Below, in pieces: positions 1-8,651 of a stretch of 15,166 nucleotides of DNA. The stretch is from Deltaproteobacteria bacterium. GTDB lineage: Bacteria > Desulfobacterota_E > Deferrimicrobia > Deferrimicrobiales > Deferrimicrobiaceae. The notes beneath the pieces were generated by a model. That model was not told the DNA's origin. It made no database searches and saw only the letters and a program-made list of their open reading frames with translations. Position numbers and translations under genes: made by a program. The stretch spans positions 1-15,166 of the forward strand of contig JAMDCN010000122.1 of NCBI GenBank assembly GCA_023489025.1, in the 5' to 3' direction. Numbering within the stretch: position 1 is the stretch's first letter; every line of letters starts with the position of its first letter.

Positions 1-502
1 CGCGAACACCACGAACAACCCAGCCGTTGGTGTCGCAGATGTTCACGTCGTTTGTCGAGGACCGCAGGGTCATGCCCGAAGGGGCTTGGTTTAAGTTCGT
101 GGCGGTCCGGTGACCGGCCCCGCCGACGACCCATGATGTCCCATCCGTTACCTGAAGCGTGATCGTGTTGTAGGCGATGGTGCTGCTACTTGCACCCCCC
201 GAAGCGTTCGCCCCGATGGGAGAAGAGTGCTGGCCCCTAAGGACAACCGCCGAGACGGAGGTTGCGTTCGTCCAGGTGCCGCAATTCGCCTCCGACCCCG
301 TGGAGATCTTGTATCCGATCCGGTGTGAGTTGGTGTTCGCCCCCGCGGGGTTGGCGATGTTGGTGTATCCGGTCGCAAGAGATGGCGCGGTGGTCGATCC
401 GTCCCGATGGGCGAATACAACGATGATGTCCCCCGAAAGATTCGTCCCCAGGGTCGCGGTGTTGGCCTGCGCAGATACCGACGATATGTAGGAGATCGCC
501 AT
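1..502 (-). CDS. Distal tail-surface protein, N-terminal part (runs off the window)
   Basis: The reading frame opens with ATG at 502 and stays open for 167 codons to the window edge, so the C-terminus is missing. It starts MAISYISSVSAQANTATLG and continues with GDIIVVFAHRDGSTTAPSL, then a GANTNSHRIGYKI stretch, a TWTNATSV stretch and DGTSWVVGGAGHR. This Ser/Thr/Gly/Asn-rich beta-strand pattern matches, from memory, a family of proteins of unknown exact role encoded at the far end of phage tail modules. A CGGAG ribosome binding site lies about 8 bases upstream, and only three bases separate the start from the stop of the 607-residue gene before it, so the two are probably co-translated. A role in tail-tip decoration or receptor contact is inferred from position only. 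No catalytic motif is visible. Confidence 0.75.
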   Translation of the reverse strand, partial: MAISYISSVSAQANTATLGTNLSGDIIVVFAHRDGSTTAPSLATGYTNIANPAGANTNSHRIGYKISTGSEANCGTWTNATSVSAVVLRGQHSSPIGANASGGASSSTIAYNTITLQVTDGTSWVVGGAGHRTATNLNQAPSGMTLRSSTNDVNICDTNGWVVRGVR

Positions 503-505
503 GTT

Positions 506-2329
506 CTACTCCGGAAGCGGAGGGATCCCCTGCCACGGGGCCATCAGCTGCATGATGGAGAGTTTCCGAACGTTTCCGGCGGTTTTGGCGATCTTTTGGA
601 CCCCGCGGTCACCGTTGAATCCGTAGAGGAGGACACCATTTACGTCCTCGAGCACCATCGCGTAGTTCGTGACGAACATCTCGTCGACGTGGGCGTTTGA
701 CCCCCATTCCCCCTGGATGTCGAAGTTCCCGGTGAGCATGTTGCACCCGTTTGACGGGGCGTAATTCCATTGGACGTACTGATCCCCTTCCGCGCCGACG
801 TAGATGTGGAGGATGTCGTTCCAATCCAGCGTCAACACGACGAGGTACCACGTATCGACGGCGATGTCGGTCTTGGCGCTCACCGCCTCGACGGTGGAAT
901 ACATATAGGGGCTGTTGTACCCGTTCCATGCGACGAAGGCGTTGCGGGGCGCATCGTAACGGACCCCGTAGACCCGGTTGTTCCCGTCAAGGTCCTTGTT
1001 GAATAGGCCCATGTCGTACGTGAGGGTGTTCAACCGGACCCACAATCCGATGGAATATCCCTTGTTCACCGATCCCGAACTCTTGCCGGGAAAGCTGGCG
1101 GACAGGCTGCCGTCCGGGATCTCTAGGCCGCAATAGGTCGTGGCGAAGTTGATGGAGAACGACCCCTGCACCTTGTGTGTATCCTGATACGTCGGTCCCG
1201 AATCGGAATCCGCCAGGTCGTTGTTGTTTGCGGTTTCGTCGAGCACCGGGTCCGCGGAATCCTCCATCAGCCACAGCGCCTGCGTTTCGCTCATCACCCC
1301 CCAATTGTTGGGCGTTTCCGTAGGTAAAGATGTCAGTCGAACCGCCAGGTAGCCAAGGTTTGCTTCCGTGGACTCCGTCGTAAAGGTCGTCGGAGGCGAG
1401 CTAAAGGATCCGCTGGTGCATTTGTCCCATGTCGAATCGGCGAAGGAAATGATCTGGAACCCGCCCGCGTCAGCGATGACCGCGAGCCGATACGTCACCC
1501 CCGCTTCGAGCAGCGTGGTCCCCGCCGCGGCCCCATACGTCCACCCCGTCGCCGCCGGGGTATCGACAGTGATCGCTTCCAGAAGAGAATTGCCGGCGTC
1601 GTAGATGAGCACCTTGATCCCGACCCCGGTGTTGGCGGCGTCCACCGACACCTCCGAGACGTACCCCTTCCTCGGCGTGGTGAACGTGATGCCGTAGGCC
1701 GTTCCAGCCATCAGCGTCTTGGGCGTTATTCCCCCTCCGAAGTCGACGAAGTGCTCTGTGTCTTGGAAATCCCCTCCCGTCCAATCGTCCATGTCGTCGG
1801 TCGCGTACCCGAAATATGCGGAGATACCGGGTGCGCCGTCGCTGTAGGTCACGTCCCATGAATTGACGAGAGTTTCATTGCTCCCGTCCCCGAATATCCC
1901 GCCGGCAATCCACGGTCCATAGTTCCGAAGGATCATGTACTCGTTTTGCTTGAGGCCGTCCGCTTCGGAGTAGGAGAGCAGCGTCGACGATCCATCGTCC
2001 CAGCGGCGAAGCCGGGTCATCCAATCCTCGCCGTCGCACTCGTATCCGTTGAACCCGGTGGTTCCGCTGGATCCGTTCACGATAACGGCAGGGACATAGG
2101 CGCTCGTGGTCACCTTCCTGACCTTCGACCATTGGGTCGGCTGGAATGGGCCATCGGTACGGATTGCCCTCGCCCAGGCGCCTTCAAGGCCGGAGCGGAC
2201 TTTGACCTCGTTTCCCGATAATGCGAGGACGTTGCTGCCTGTCGGCGCGGTCCAGTTTCCGCCGCCGGATAGTGGGTCCTCATCCGCCCGGTTGAAGGTG
2301 TCCGAGAGGCTTTTCCACGGATACGCCAT
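506..2329 (-). CDS. Multi-module lectin-like (LamG/concanavalin-like) tail protein, 607 aa
   Basis: I chose the ATG at 2329 because it overlaps the TAA of the previous gene by one base; the frame is open further upstream but would run through that gene. Three beta-rich modules are visible. Residues about 8-187 begin DTFNRADEDPLSGGGNW and end PGISAYFG...DDMDDW, like lectin-like jelly-roll domains with a D-x-F-x-R start. Residues about 200-335 form a second beta-sandwich (KVLIYDAGNSLL, TYRLAVIADAGG). Residues about 345-575 look like a laminin-G-like domain (ALWLMEDSAD, GSFSINF, YSIGLWVRLN, HIYVGAEG, HVDEMFVTNYA). The Trp, Asp and Asn content fits glycan binding, but no hydrolase motif is seen. 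Lying after the J-like gene, it is probably a structural or receptor-binding accessory of the tail tip. The exact family is unrecognised. Confidence 0.85.
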   Translation of the reverse strand: MAYPWKSLSDTFNRADEDPLSGGGNWTAPTGSNVLALSGNEVKVRSGLEGAWARAIRTDGPFQPTQWSKVRKVTTSAYVPAVIVNGSSGTTGFNGYECDGEDWMTRLRRWDDGSSTLLSYSEADGLKQNEYMILRNYGPWIAGGIFGDGSNETLVNSWDVTYSDGAPGISAYFGYATDDMDDWTGGDFQDTEHFVDFGGGITPKTLMAGTAYGITFTTPRKGYVSEVSVDAANTGVGIKVLIYDAGNSLLEAITVDTPAATGWTYGAAAGTTLLEAGVTYRLAVIADAGGFQIISFADSTWDKCTSGSFSSPPTTFTTESTEANLGYLAVRLTSLPTETPNNWGVMSETQALWLMEDSADPVLDETANNNDLADSDSGPTYQDTHKVQGSFSINFATTYCGLEIPDGSLSASFPGKSSGSVNKGYSIGLWVRLNTLTYDMGLFNKDLDGNNRVYGVRYDAPRNAFVAWNGYNSPYMYSTVEAVSAKTDIAVDTWYLVVLTLDWNDILHIYVGAEGDQYVQWNYAPSNGCNMLTGNFDIQGEWGSNAHVDEMFVTNYAMVLEDVNGVLLYGFNGDRGVQKIAKTAGNVRKLSIMQLMAPWQGIPPLPE

Positions 2330-2925
2330 TACAGCGCCATCCCCGCGAATTGGATCCTGCAAACCCTGGACTCCCGCATACCCAGATCGGTGAGTACCTC
2401 GCGGACCTTCGTCGTTCCGGAATACTTGTCCGCTGGGATGCCGTTTTTCCCTGCCCACACCTTTATCCCGTTAAGCCTTGCGGCAGGGATCGTGCTCAAA
2501 TCCGCATCTATGTTGTGGGTCAAAAACTCGAAGGCCGCGCTCTCCTTCTGCCCCTTCATCCTCTGCGATGCGAACGCCAGCCCCTTAAAGAATGAAACGA
2601 TCTCTCGGACGTAGGTTGTCGCATCGATCCAATCGGTGGGGATCCCGTGGGCCTCCAGCCGCGCGGCGATCCGGTTCCTCGTCGCTGCGGAGATGTTTCC
2701 GACCTGCACCCCGAGCTTGTCGATGGGGATAAAGGCCAGGTCCGCGTCGAGGTCGAGGGCGTCGAGGGCATCTTGTGTAACCTCCATGAGGCACAAAAAC
2801 AGGTTGCTCCCCCGGTACTCGATGGAGGAGTACTTCGTGACTCCCGTTCCGTGGATCTTCGGGCGATATGGGTCTGTGTCGGTCCCCGACCCAATCCTCG
2901 GAGCGATGGCGATGATCGTCGGCAT
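2329..2925 (-). CDS. Unknown phage tail-module protein with an internal repeat, 198 aa
   Basis: I do not recognise this family. The ATG at 2925 follows the TAA of the 118-residue gene with no gap, and the stop shares a base with the ATG of the 607-residue gene, so the three are probably translationally coupled. Two halves resemble each other: residues 60-67 (DADLAFIP) and 140-147 (DADLSTIP), then GIPTD at 94 and GIPAD at 162, then TTYVRE at 103 and TTKVRE at 171. The segment in each half is likely alpha-helical with a GIP turn. The first 50 residues (IIAIAPRIGSG, YSSIEYRGSNLFLCLMEV) look like beta strands. No signal peptide or membrane segment is evident. It may be a small tail-tip or baseplate accessory, from position alone. 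Confidence 0.8.
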   Translation of the reverse strand: MPTIIAIAPRIGSGTDTDPYRPKIHGTGVTKYSSIEYRGSNLFLCLMEVTQDALDALDLDADLAFIPIDKLGVQVGNISAATRNRIAARLEAHGIPTDWIDATTYVREIVSFFKGLAFASQRMKGQKESAAFEFLTHNIDADLSTIPAARLNGIKVWAGKNGIPADKYSGTTKVREVLTDLGMRESRVCRIQFAGMAL

Positions 2926-3282
2926 TTATAACCCTCGTATTGCGGCCTTAAACTGCACCCACGTCGCCGCCGGCTTACCTTCCAGGACCCTTATCCTGTT
3001 TTCGTGGTTGAATACCGCCTTCCCCATCCGCATGGCGAGATCCCGAAGGAACTCCACCTCCTCCATCTCCGCGACCTGTTCCGGCGTGGGCGCGGGAGGA
3101 GGCCCCGGGTCCACGTACACCGGAACTCCGTCCACCACGGTGTTCTCGTTGGTTATCGGGGCAGTGGCCTCGACCACTCCCTCCCCCGCGTTGTGCGCCT
3201 GATGCGCCAGATCCGCGTCCGGACAGGAGCCGTGACGGCGGATACTCCCGGTGATCGTGTTGTAGACGGCGAAATACTTCAC
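2926..3282 (-). CDS. Small tail protein following the J-like gene, 118 aa
   Basis: The start is a GTG at 3282 that overlaps the TGA of the J-like gene (AAGTGA). GGAGG lies about 8 bases upstream, inside the last codons of that gene. The frame is open further upstream but there lies wholly within the J-like gene. The product begins MKYFAVYNTITGSIRRHGS with CPDADLAHQA next. This opening is common, from memory, in short phage tail proteins encoded next to the tip gene. A proline-rich hinge (VDPGPPPAPTPEQ, residues about 57-69) separates it from a C-terminal helix (AEMEEVEFLRDLAMRMGKAV) that could mediate oligomerisation. The precise role is unknown. Its stop abuts the next start exactly. Confidence 0.75.
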   Translation of the reverse strand: MKYFAVYNTITGSIRRHGSCPDADLAHQAHNAGEGVVEATAPITNENTVVDGVPVYVDPGPPPAPTPEQVAEMEEVEFLRDLAMRMGKAVFNHENRIRVLEGKPAATWVQFKAAIRGL

Positions 3283-6200
3283 TTCCTGACCTCCATGAGC
3301 GTCAGATGACAGCTCGATACGGCCACGGTTTTTGAGGAATCCGCCACGCTCATGTAGACGTAATAGGTGTAGGTTCCCGCCGACGGCTGATCGACGTACC
3401 CCCCGCCAATCGGCAAGACAACCGAAGATGTCCAGGCTTGCGACTGCAAGGTGAAAGAACCGTTTAGCATCGTGGAGCCGCGGAAAAAATACACATAAAG
3501 AAACGACCCCGTGCTCGTCATGGCGGAACAGGAGAAGTTGATGAACACAGGTTGCCCATGCGTGGTGATGGAGGCCGAGATGACAGCCTGCCGGTTTGTT
3601 TCCTGCGAGCTGACTATGCTCCCGCTCCCGTCGTAGGCGCTCACCGGTACGGTCACGGCGTTGTCGTCGATCTTCGCGGTCTGCACGATGAGGTTTTTTA
3701 GGTTCGCCGTCTGGGCGATGATCTCGTTGGTCCCGACCTTGGCGGCCGTGATCGCGCCATCCACGATCAGATCCCCCGGGATCACCTCCTCGACCCGGAT
3801 GTCTTGTATCTCCTGGTAGCCTGCGGTCCCGTTGTAGTTGAGCAACGCCCCCAGACGCATGGTGCGGGCGTTGGATGGGATCGCCCCCTTTGATGTGCCG
3901 GGTCCGAACCTGCCCGAGTAGTAAGTCCACGATGTGGAAAGAGTTACGCCACTTGCGGGGTAATACCAGAACGATCCGTCCCCGCTGATACGCGATCCAC
4001 CTGAGTCATAGAGGTCAAGGCACAGGTAAAAGACCCCGTTGCCTGCAATATTCCTCCTCGCCCATACCTTGACCCGGTATACCTTGTCCGGGTCCACGGG
4101 ATAGAAGCGGTTCTCGACGATGTTGACGGCGGCATTTGTAGGGCTCCGGAAGCATTTGTTGCCGACCTTGCCGTCGGTGAGCGTCTGGACCGTGACGTTA
4201 GGCGGGTTCGATTCGACGGAATAATCGCACCAGGCGGTGAGGTCGTCGCAATGCGGGTTCCGGTTGATCGCCGCCCCCCATCCACCAATGACCATGTGCT
4301 TCGCGGCGATGGAGTCTGCCGCGATCTCGTTTGCGCCGACGGCGCCTGCGGCGATCTGCCCGGCCACGATCTGGTCGAACAGGGCGGTATGCGATACGGT
4401 GCCCTCAAGAATATCCGCGCCGTCCACGACGGCCGACCACCCGATCGATCCTCCGCCGATTTCCGAGGCATACCAGTCGTCCAGATACGTCGTGGAATCC
4501 CCGACGTAGATCCCTGGCTGGCCGGAGGCGATATTTGCGTCCGTGGCCTGGCAGACCAGTTGCCCGTTGACGTATCCCTTAATCGATGTCCCGATCGCCG
4601 TGATCCTGACGATGTCGCCATTTTGCGGCGTGGGAGAGGTGGCGTAATTAAGGTTGGTGATCGATCCGGAGGAGACCCTTTCCAGATTCCATCGATTCGT
4701 GCCGGGGAGCCAGACGAACCGGTAGCAGGTATTGGCCGAATCGGACATACGGACGGCAGGACCGGCATCGTCTGCCCAATTCGAGATATTCTGGATCTTT
4801 ACCTGAACGAGCTGGTCGTTTCCGAAAGAGCTGGCATTCCAGTAGGCGAACGCGTCGGGATTCCCCGACGCCGCGCAGTACGCGCTCCCGGTGGCGACCA
4901 CCGTCCCCGAATCCCCCGGCTGCTGCGTCCAGTTTGCGCCGAGCGAACTGCGGTCGAAGCCATCGGATGCGTTTACCCCGCCCCCTCCCACCTGGTCGTT
5001 CCGGTACAGCTTCCCATCGGAGGTCAGGTAGACGATCTTGCCTTCCGGATACGCGCCATCCGGCAGGGTGGGAAGCTCCGTGACCACCTCAGGGAACACA
5101 ATCTCGTTGGCGAGTTTGAACTTGTTGATCGCCTGATCCGCAAGGTCCCCGGTATCGATCGCGGCGGTGACGACGGAATGCCCGGCACTCTCCCCGCTCT
5201 CCCATGCGGAATAAGTGCTAAAGATCGAACGGGTCCGAAGCCAGTAATAGTAGGTAGCTCCGATGGCGCGGTTTGAATCGATGAACACGTTGGAGTGGAT
5301 CTCGCCGGCCTTTGTCGCGGTGGATCTCGCGTTAACGCTGTTCCTCCAGACCTCGACCACGTCGTACGACTCGTCATTGATCGTCTGCCACTCGACCCGA
5401 ACGGCGGCGAACAACCCCGTGATGCTTACAAACACCGGAACGGGTACGACATGCGTGAGCGTGATCGAATCGTACCCCGTTGAATAATTCGAGAAGGTGT
5501 CATGGGATTTGAGGTAGAACGTGATCGTTGCGGAAGAGGGCTTGTAGGTAAAGGATGTCCCCTTCCCCTGATAGATCATGTTCGTCGCGTTGCCCCAATT
5601 CAGGTCCGTCCTGACCTCAAAGAATCCAAGAAGTGGATCCGAGATCGCCTGCCAGACAAGTTGGATCTTGTCGGTGTAGAAGCACAAAGCGTCGATGAAC
5701 ATCGGGTCGGGAATGACCGGTTGCGTGTCCCTCCCAAGCGTAGTGAGGGAAACGATCACCCCATCTGCGATATTCGTGGTCGGCGTGACGGCGAACTCAT
5801 AAGTCGACCCGTAATCCAGGCTCGTTACTTCGAAGGTCGGTGTATACGTGGTACTTGCGTAAGCCCATATTCCTCCGGCTTTCCGGTAGTAAACGTTCCA
5901 TGACGGAGCAACTCCCGACCACGACAGCACCACGTTGGTGCTTGTCCCTCCCCTCCAAACCTCTACGGCAGAAAGGTTGGCGATCAGGACGATGGTGGGA
6001 GGTTCCACGGGGTCCGGTATCGCCGCGCCGTCGGTATAGACTTGTGCGACGTACTCTAGGCAGGAGATCTTCCGGCGCATCTCCTGACCTCTGGATATCC
6101 GAATAACCCGCATCGTCTTGACAACGTGGTCCACCTCCCCGAAGGTGTAGAGGGCGTGTTCCGCAGGGATAGCAGTCCAGGATCCCGATATGGTGAGTAC

Positions 6201-8651
6201 CTTGCCGGTTGCGTCCACAAAGGAGACGGTTTTCTCCTCCCGGGCATCGGTCCCCTGATGCTTCACCATCACTTTGTACGTTTTGCCTCCTTCCATCGCC
6301 ACTGCCCGGTCGATGGTCAGCGTGTTGCTCGTTGAGGAAACGACCCGGCCGCCTTCCCCCCACCTCGGCACATCATGGGCAACCTCGATCACATCCCCAG
6401 GCAGGCAGGCGAGGGAATCCACGTCAGCATCGAAGGATACGGTGTTAGTGAGATACCGATTGCAGTTTAAGAGGAACTGCCCATGCCGGATCGCCTGCGC
6501 CCGGCTGCTGCATCCGTACAGGGTAACGGCAGTTTTATTGACCTCCCGGTCCGTCGTGTCGTAGTTGGCGGCGTACAACTCGACGACCTGACGCGAGTAA
6601 TCCACGGTCTCGTCCCAATAGGTGATCTCGATGGCATTCGCCCGATCCGTCATCGGGAGGAACTCCTCGGCAAAGGAATCCCGGACGATGTTGCCGGGAG
6701 TAAACAGGAACCTCTGTACGGGAGTTGGCTCCGGACGGTCTACGATGCAGGTGAACTTGCTCCCCATTTGGACGACGACTCCGCGTCCGTTCAGGGAGGC
6801 GGCATCCAGGGCTCGGCGCAGGGAGTACGAGGAGTCGAAGTAGATGTTGCACTTGTGTGCGTACGATCCATCGCCCATCGGGTTGTCGCACCAATCGGCC
6901 CATGCGTGGAACGCTGCATAGTCGATTCGAGAGGCCGGAACTCCCCGAACGTCGTAGCTTGCCGAGTCATACCGGCTCCCCGCCCCCTTGTAGTACGCAC
7001 GATGGAGGAGGTGGTAGCAGATCCACGCAGGATTGTTGGCGGCGTTTAATTCATAGGCCGATCCGTTGTAGACCGGTACCGTGGACCGGGCCGTCAGACA
7101 ATCGACCCGAGGCATTCCTCCACTTAACTGATCGGTGGCAAGCGCCCGAATCCCGAGGAGGGCGACTCCTGGATAGGTGAACTTGTCGTAGATGGCCTCG
7201 GAGAAAGACTCCCAGTACGTGTCGTTGGAATAACGCGCTCCCGATGGCGGCGCAGTGCTTAGCTTGCAGCGGAGGTCGTACTTGCCTGGGGGAAGGTTCC
7301 TCGCCGTGTAACACCTGCGAAGGGGGGCGGTCTGGTTCCCAATGATCCGCGCGTAATCGAGGATACCGGAGGAGTTGTCGGCGTACCGGATGATCCACTC
7401 CCCGGCAGCAACCCATCTCCACTGCGGATTGACGGCCACAAACGGCGTCCCCATGAAGTCCGTCGGAGTATGCGACATGGTGTACGCATCCCCGTCTGCA
7501 TGATCCCCGGGGTTTGTCGACCCTCCCGAATCGGCCCAGAATATGGTGCTGTCCGCGAATATTCCGGATCCCCAGAAGCCGCCGTACCATCTCGACGTCG
7601 GCACTTGGTAGAAAACCCACGCATACTCCCCTTCGGCGAAATAAGACGCGCCCTTGATCCAGGTCGAGTCGCCCTGCTTCTTGTACTCAAATATGACTTC
7701 GACGACCGCTACATCCAGACCCCCGGAGTCGTTTGCATAGAAAAGCCCTTTCGGGCAAGTAAACACCACGGATAATTCCTCGACGGAATTACCGTTGGTG
7801 GTCTTGGTTACGTAACTTGCCGCATTGAGCTTATTCCCGACGGCGGTATCCGTAACTGTGCGGTCGAAGAACGGCACGATCGCCTGCGTCGGAAGTCCAA
7901 GCCGCACCTCCGGCGGGGTTACACTCTGGAAGTTTGGAGCCGAAGGAGGGCCGATCTCCGTATCGTTGATCCGGACATGCTCCCCGGGAAGCGAATCGAT
8001 CTCATGCCCCGCCACGGCGTAAAGGAGGTTTAAGAACTGCGAATCGCCGGGGGTCTCGACGTACTTGGCGATGAGCGGTGGCGTGATCCGATGGGTTCCA
8101 AACAGTTCCGGGAGCATCGCCCCCTCGAGCAGCGAGTTCACCCCCTGCTCCCATCCGTAAGTCGACGACTTCTCCAGGGAAGTAGCGGTATTTGCGCCTA
8201 GGTCGAAGATCGCCGGCGGAAATACGGAATTGACGATCAATCCCCCGGCGATCATCACTCCCGCGCTTAACATCGCGCCGGTCATGGATACGCCGCCTGC
8301 GGCGGTTAAGGTTCCCCATCCTGCCGGAGCCAGATACGGCGCGGCGATGGATATCACCACAACGGCGATCATGGCGACGATGGCCCATGGGTTCTTCCCG
8401 CCTCCCCCACCCTTGGGCACGGCGCAGAAAGCCAGGGAAGTTCCGTCCCCAACCGTCGTTGCGAGGCGTTCGTTAAACGGAAGAAGCTGACCGTCGATGG
8501 AAACGGCGACCTCGTAGATCTCCCCGAACCCCTCCGGGTAGAACTGGTCGATGTACTCCCGGATCTCGTACCCCGAGGGAAGTTCCCTCACCTCCCGGGA
8601 GGCGAGCGGATCGAATGGATTACGTACGCAGGCAACAATCACCCGGCCCAT
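3279..8651 (-). CDS. J-like tail tip / host-specificity protein with I-like N-terminus, 1790 aa
   Basis: This is the central tail-tip and receptor-contact protein, lambda J-like; lambda J is about 1130 residues, so this one is much longer. The ATG at 8651 overlaps the K-like gene by 13 bases. Residues 1-80 form a small beta-rich domain, then PKGGGGGK and a hydrophobic Ala/Gly-rich segment (88-145), resembling the separate lambda I protein joined to J. Residues about 150-860 are the J core. Residues about 890-1170 hold roughly three fibronectin III repeats (for example VVLSWSGVAPSWNVYYRKAG). Residues about 1222-1403 are a lectin-like insertion between GGGG and GGGS linkers. Residues 1420-1460 and 1626-1665 are tail-fibre shaft-like (AGQIAAGAVGANEIAADSIA). 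Residues 1460-1625 look like a carbohydrate-binding module, and 1670-1790 a C-terminal beta head. Several copies (three in lambda) should form the tip. Assignment is firm; domain limits are approximate. Confidence 0.93.
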   Translation of the reverse strand: MGRVIVACVRNPFDPLASREVRELPSGYEIREYIDQFYPEGFGEIYEVAVSIDGQLLPFNERLATTVGDGTSLAFCAVPKGGGGGKNPWAIVAMIAVVVISIAAPYLAPAGWGTLTAAGGVSMTGAMLSAGVMIAGGLIVNSVFPPAIFDLGANTATSLEKSSTYGWEQGVNSLLEGAMLPELFGTHRITPPLIAKYVETPGDSQFLNLLYAVAGHEIDSLPGEHVRINDTEIGPPSAPNFQSVTPPEVRLGLPTQAIVPFFDRTVTDTAVGNKLNAASYVTKTTNGNSVEELSVVFTCPKGLFYANDSGGLDVAVVEVIFEYKKQGDSTWIKGASYFAEGEYAWVFYQVPTSRWYGGFWGSGIFADSTIFWADSGGSTNPGDHADGDAYTMSHTPTDFMGTPFVAVNPQWRWVAAGEWIIRYADNSSGILDYARIIGNQTAPLRRCYTARNLPPGKYDLRCKLSTAPPSGARYSNDTYWESFSEAIYDKFTYPGVALLGIRALATDQLSGGMPRVDCLTARSTVPVYNGSAYELNAANNPAWICYHLLHRAYYKGAGSRYDSASYDVRGVPASRIDYAAFHAWADWCDNPMGDGSYAHKCNIYFDSSYSLRRALDAASLNGRGVVVQMGSKFTCIVDRPEPTPVQRFLFTPGNIVRDSFAEEFLPMTDRANAIEITYWDETVDYSRQVVELYAANYDTTDREVNKTAVTLYGCSSRAQAIRHGQFLLNCNRYLTNTVSFDADVDSLACLPGDVIEVAHDVPRWGEGGRVVSSTSNTLTIDRAVAMEGGKTYKVMVKHQGTDAREEKTVSFVDATGKVLTISGSWTAIPAEHALYTFGEVDHVVKTMRVIRISRGQEMRRKISCLEYVAQVYTDGAAIPDPVEPPTIVLIANLSAVEVWRGGTSTNVVLSWSGVAPSWNVYYRKAGGIWAYASTTYTPTFEVTSLDYGSTYEFAVTPTTNIADGVIVSLTTLGRDTQPVIPDPMFIDALCFYTDKIQLVWQAISDPLLGFFEVRTDLNWGNATNMIYQGKGTSFTYKPSSATITFYLKSHDTFSNYSTGYDSITLTHVVPVPVFVSITGLFAAVRVEWQTINDESYDVVEVWRNSVNARSTATKAGEIHSNVFIDSNRAIGATYYYWLRTRSIFSTYSAWESGESAGHSVVTAAIDTGDLADQAINKFKLANEIVFPEVVTELPTLPDGAYPEGKIVYLTSDGKLYRNDQVGGGGVNASDGFDRSSLGANWTQQPGDSGTVVATGSAYCAASGNPDAFAYWNASSFGNDQLVQVKIQNISNWADDAGPAVRMSDSANTCYRFVWLPGTNRWNLERVSSGSITNLNYATSPTPQNGDIVRITAIGTSIKGYVNGQLVCQATDANIASGQPGIYVGDSTTYLDDWYASEIGGGSIGWSAVVDGADILEGTVSHTALFDQIVAGQIAAGAVGANEIAADSIAAKHMVIGGWGAAINRNPHCDDLTAWCDYSVESNPPNVTVQTLTDGKVGNKCFRSPTNAAVNIVENRFYPVDPDKVYRVKVWARRNIAGNGVFYLCLDLYDSGGSRISGDGSFWYYPASGVTLSTSWTYYSGRFGPGTSKGAIPSNARTMRLGALLNYNGTAGYQEIQDIRVEEVIPGDLIVDGAITAAKVGTNEIIAQTANLKNLIVQTAKIDDNAVTVPVSAYDGSGSIVSSQETNRQAVISASITTHGQPVFINFSCSAMTSTGSFLYVYFFRGSTMLNGSFTLQSQAWTSSVVLPIGGGYVDQPSAGTYTYYVYMSVADSSKTVAVSSCHLTLMEVRK

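Noticed and set aside
2330..2458. Upstream extension of the 607-residue gene to 2458
   Set aside because: It would overlap the 198-residue gene by 130 bases, and its residues look random. The ATG at 2329 is coupled to the upstream stop.
160..3265. 15-base match GTGATCGTGTTGTAG near 159-173 and 3251-3265
   Set aside because: Both copies encode the common string YNTIT in two different proteins. It is too short and isolated for a repeat or recombination site.
3283..3930. Upstream extension of the 118-residue gene to 3930
   Set aside because: This part lies within the J-like gene in another phase and is His/Arg-rich. The GTG at 3282 with GGAGG is the better start.
3944..4768. 274-codon open frame on the minus strand, other phase
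   Set aside because: It is inside the J-like gene, and its Ser/Arg/Pro-rich product is typical of a shifted reading frame.
4251..5276. 341-codon open frame on the plus strand
   Set aside because: It lies entirely antisense to the J-like gene and its product is Arg/Gly/Asp/Pro-rich with no fold-like pattern. It is an artefact of GC-rich codon use.
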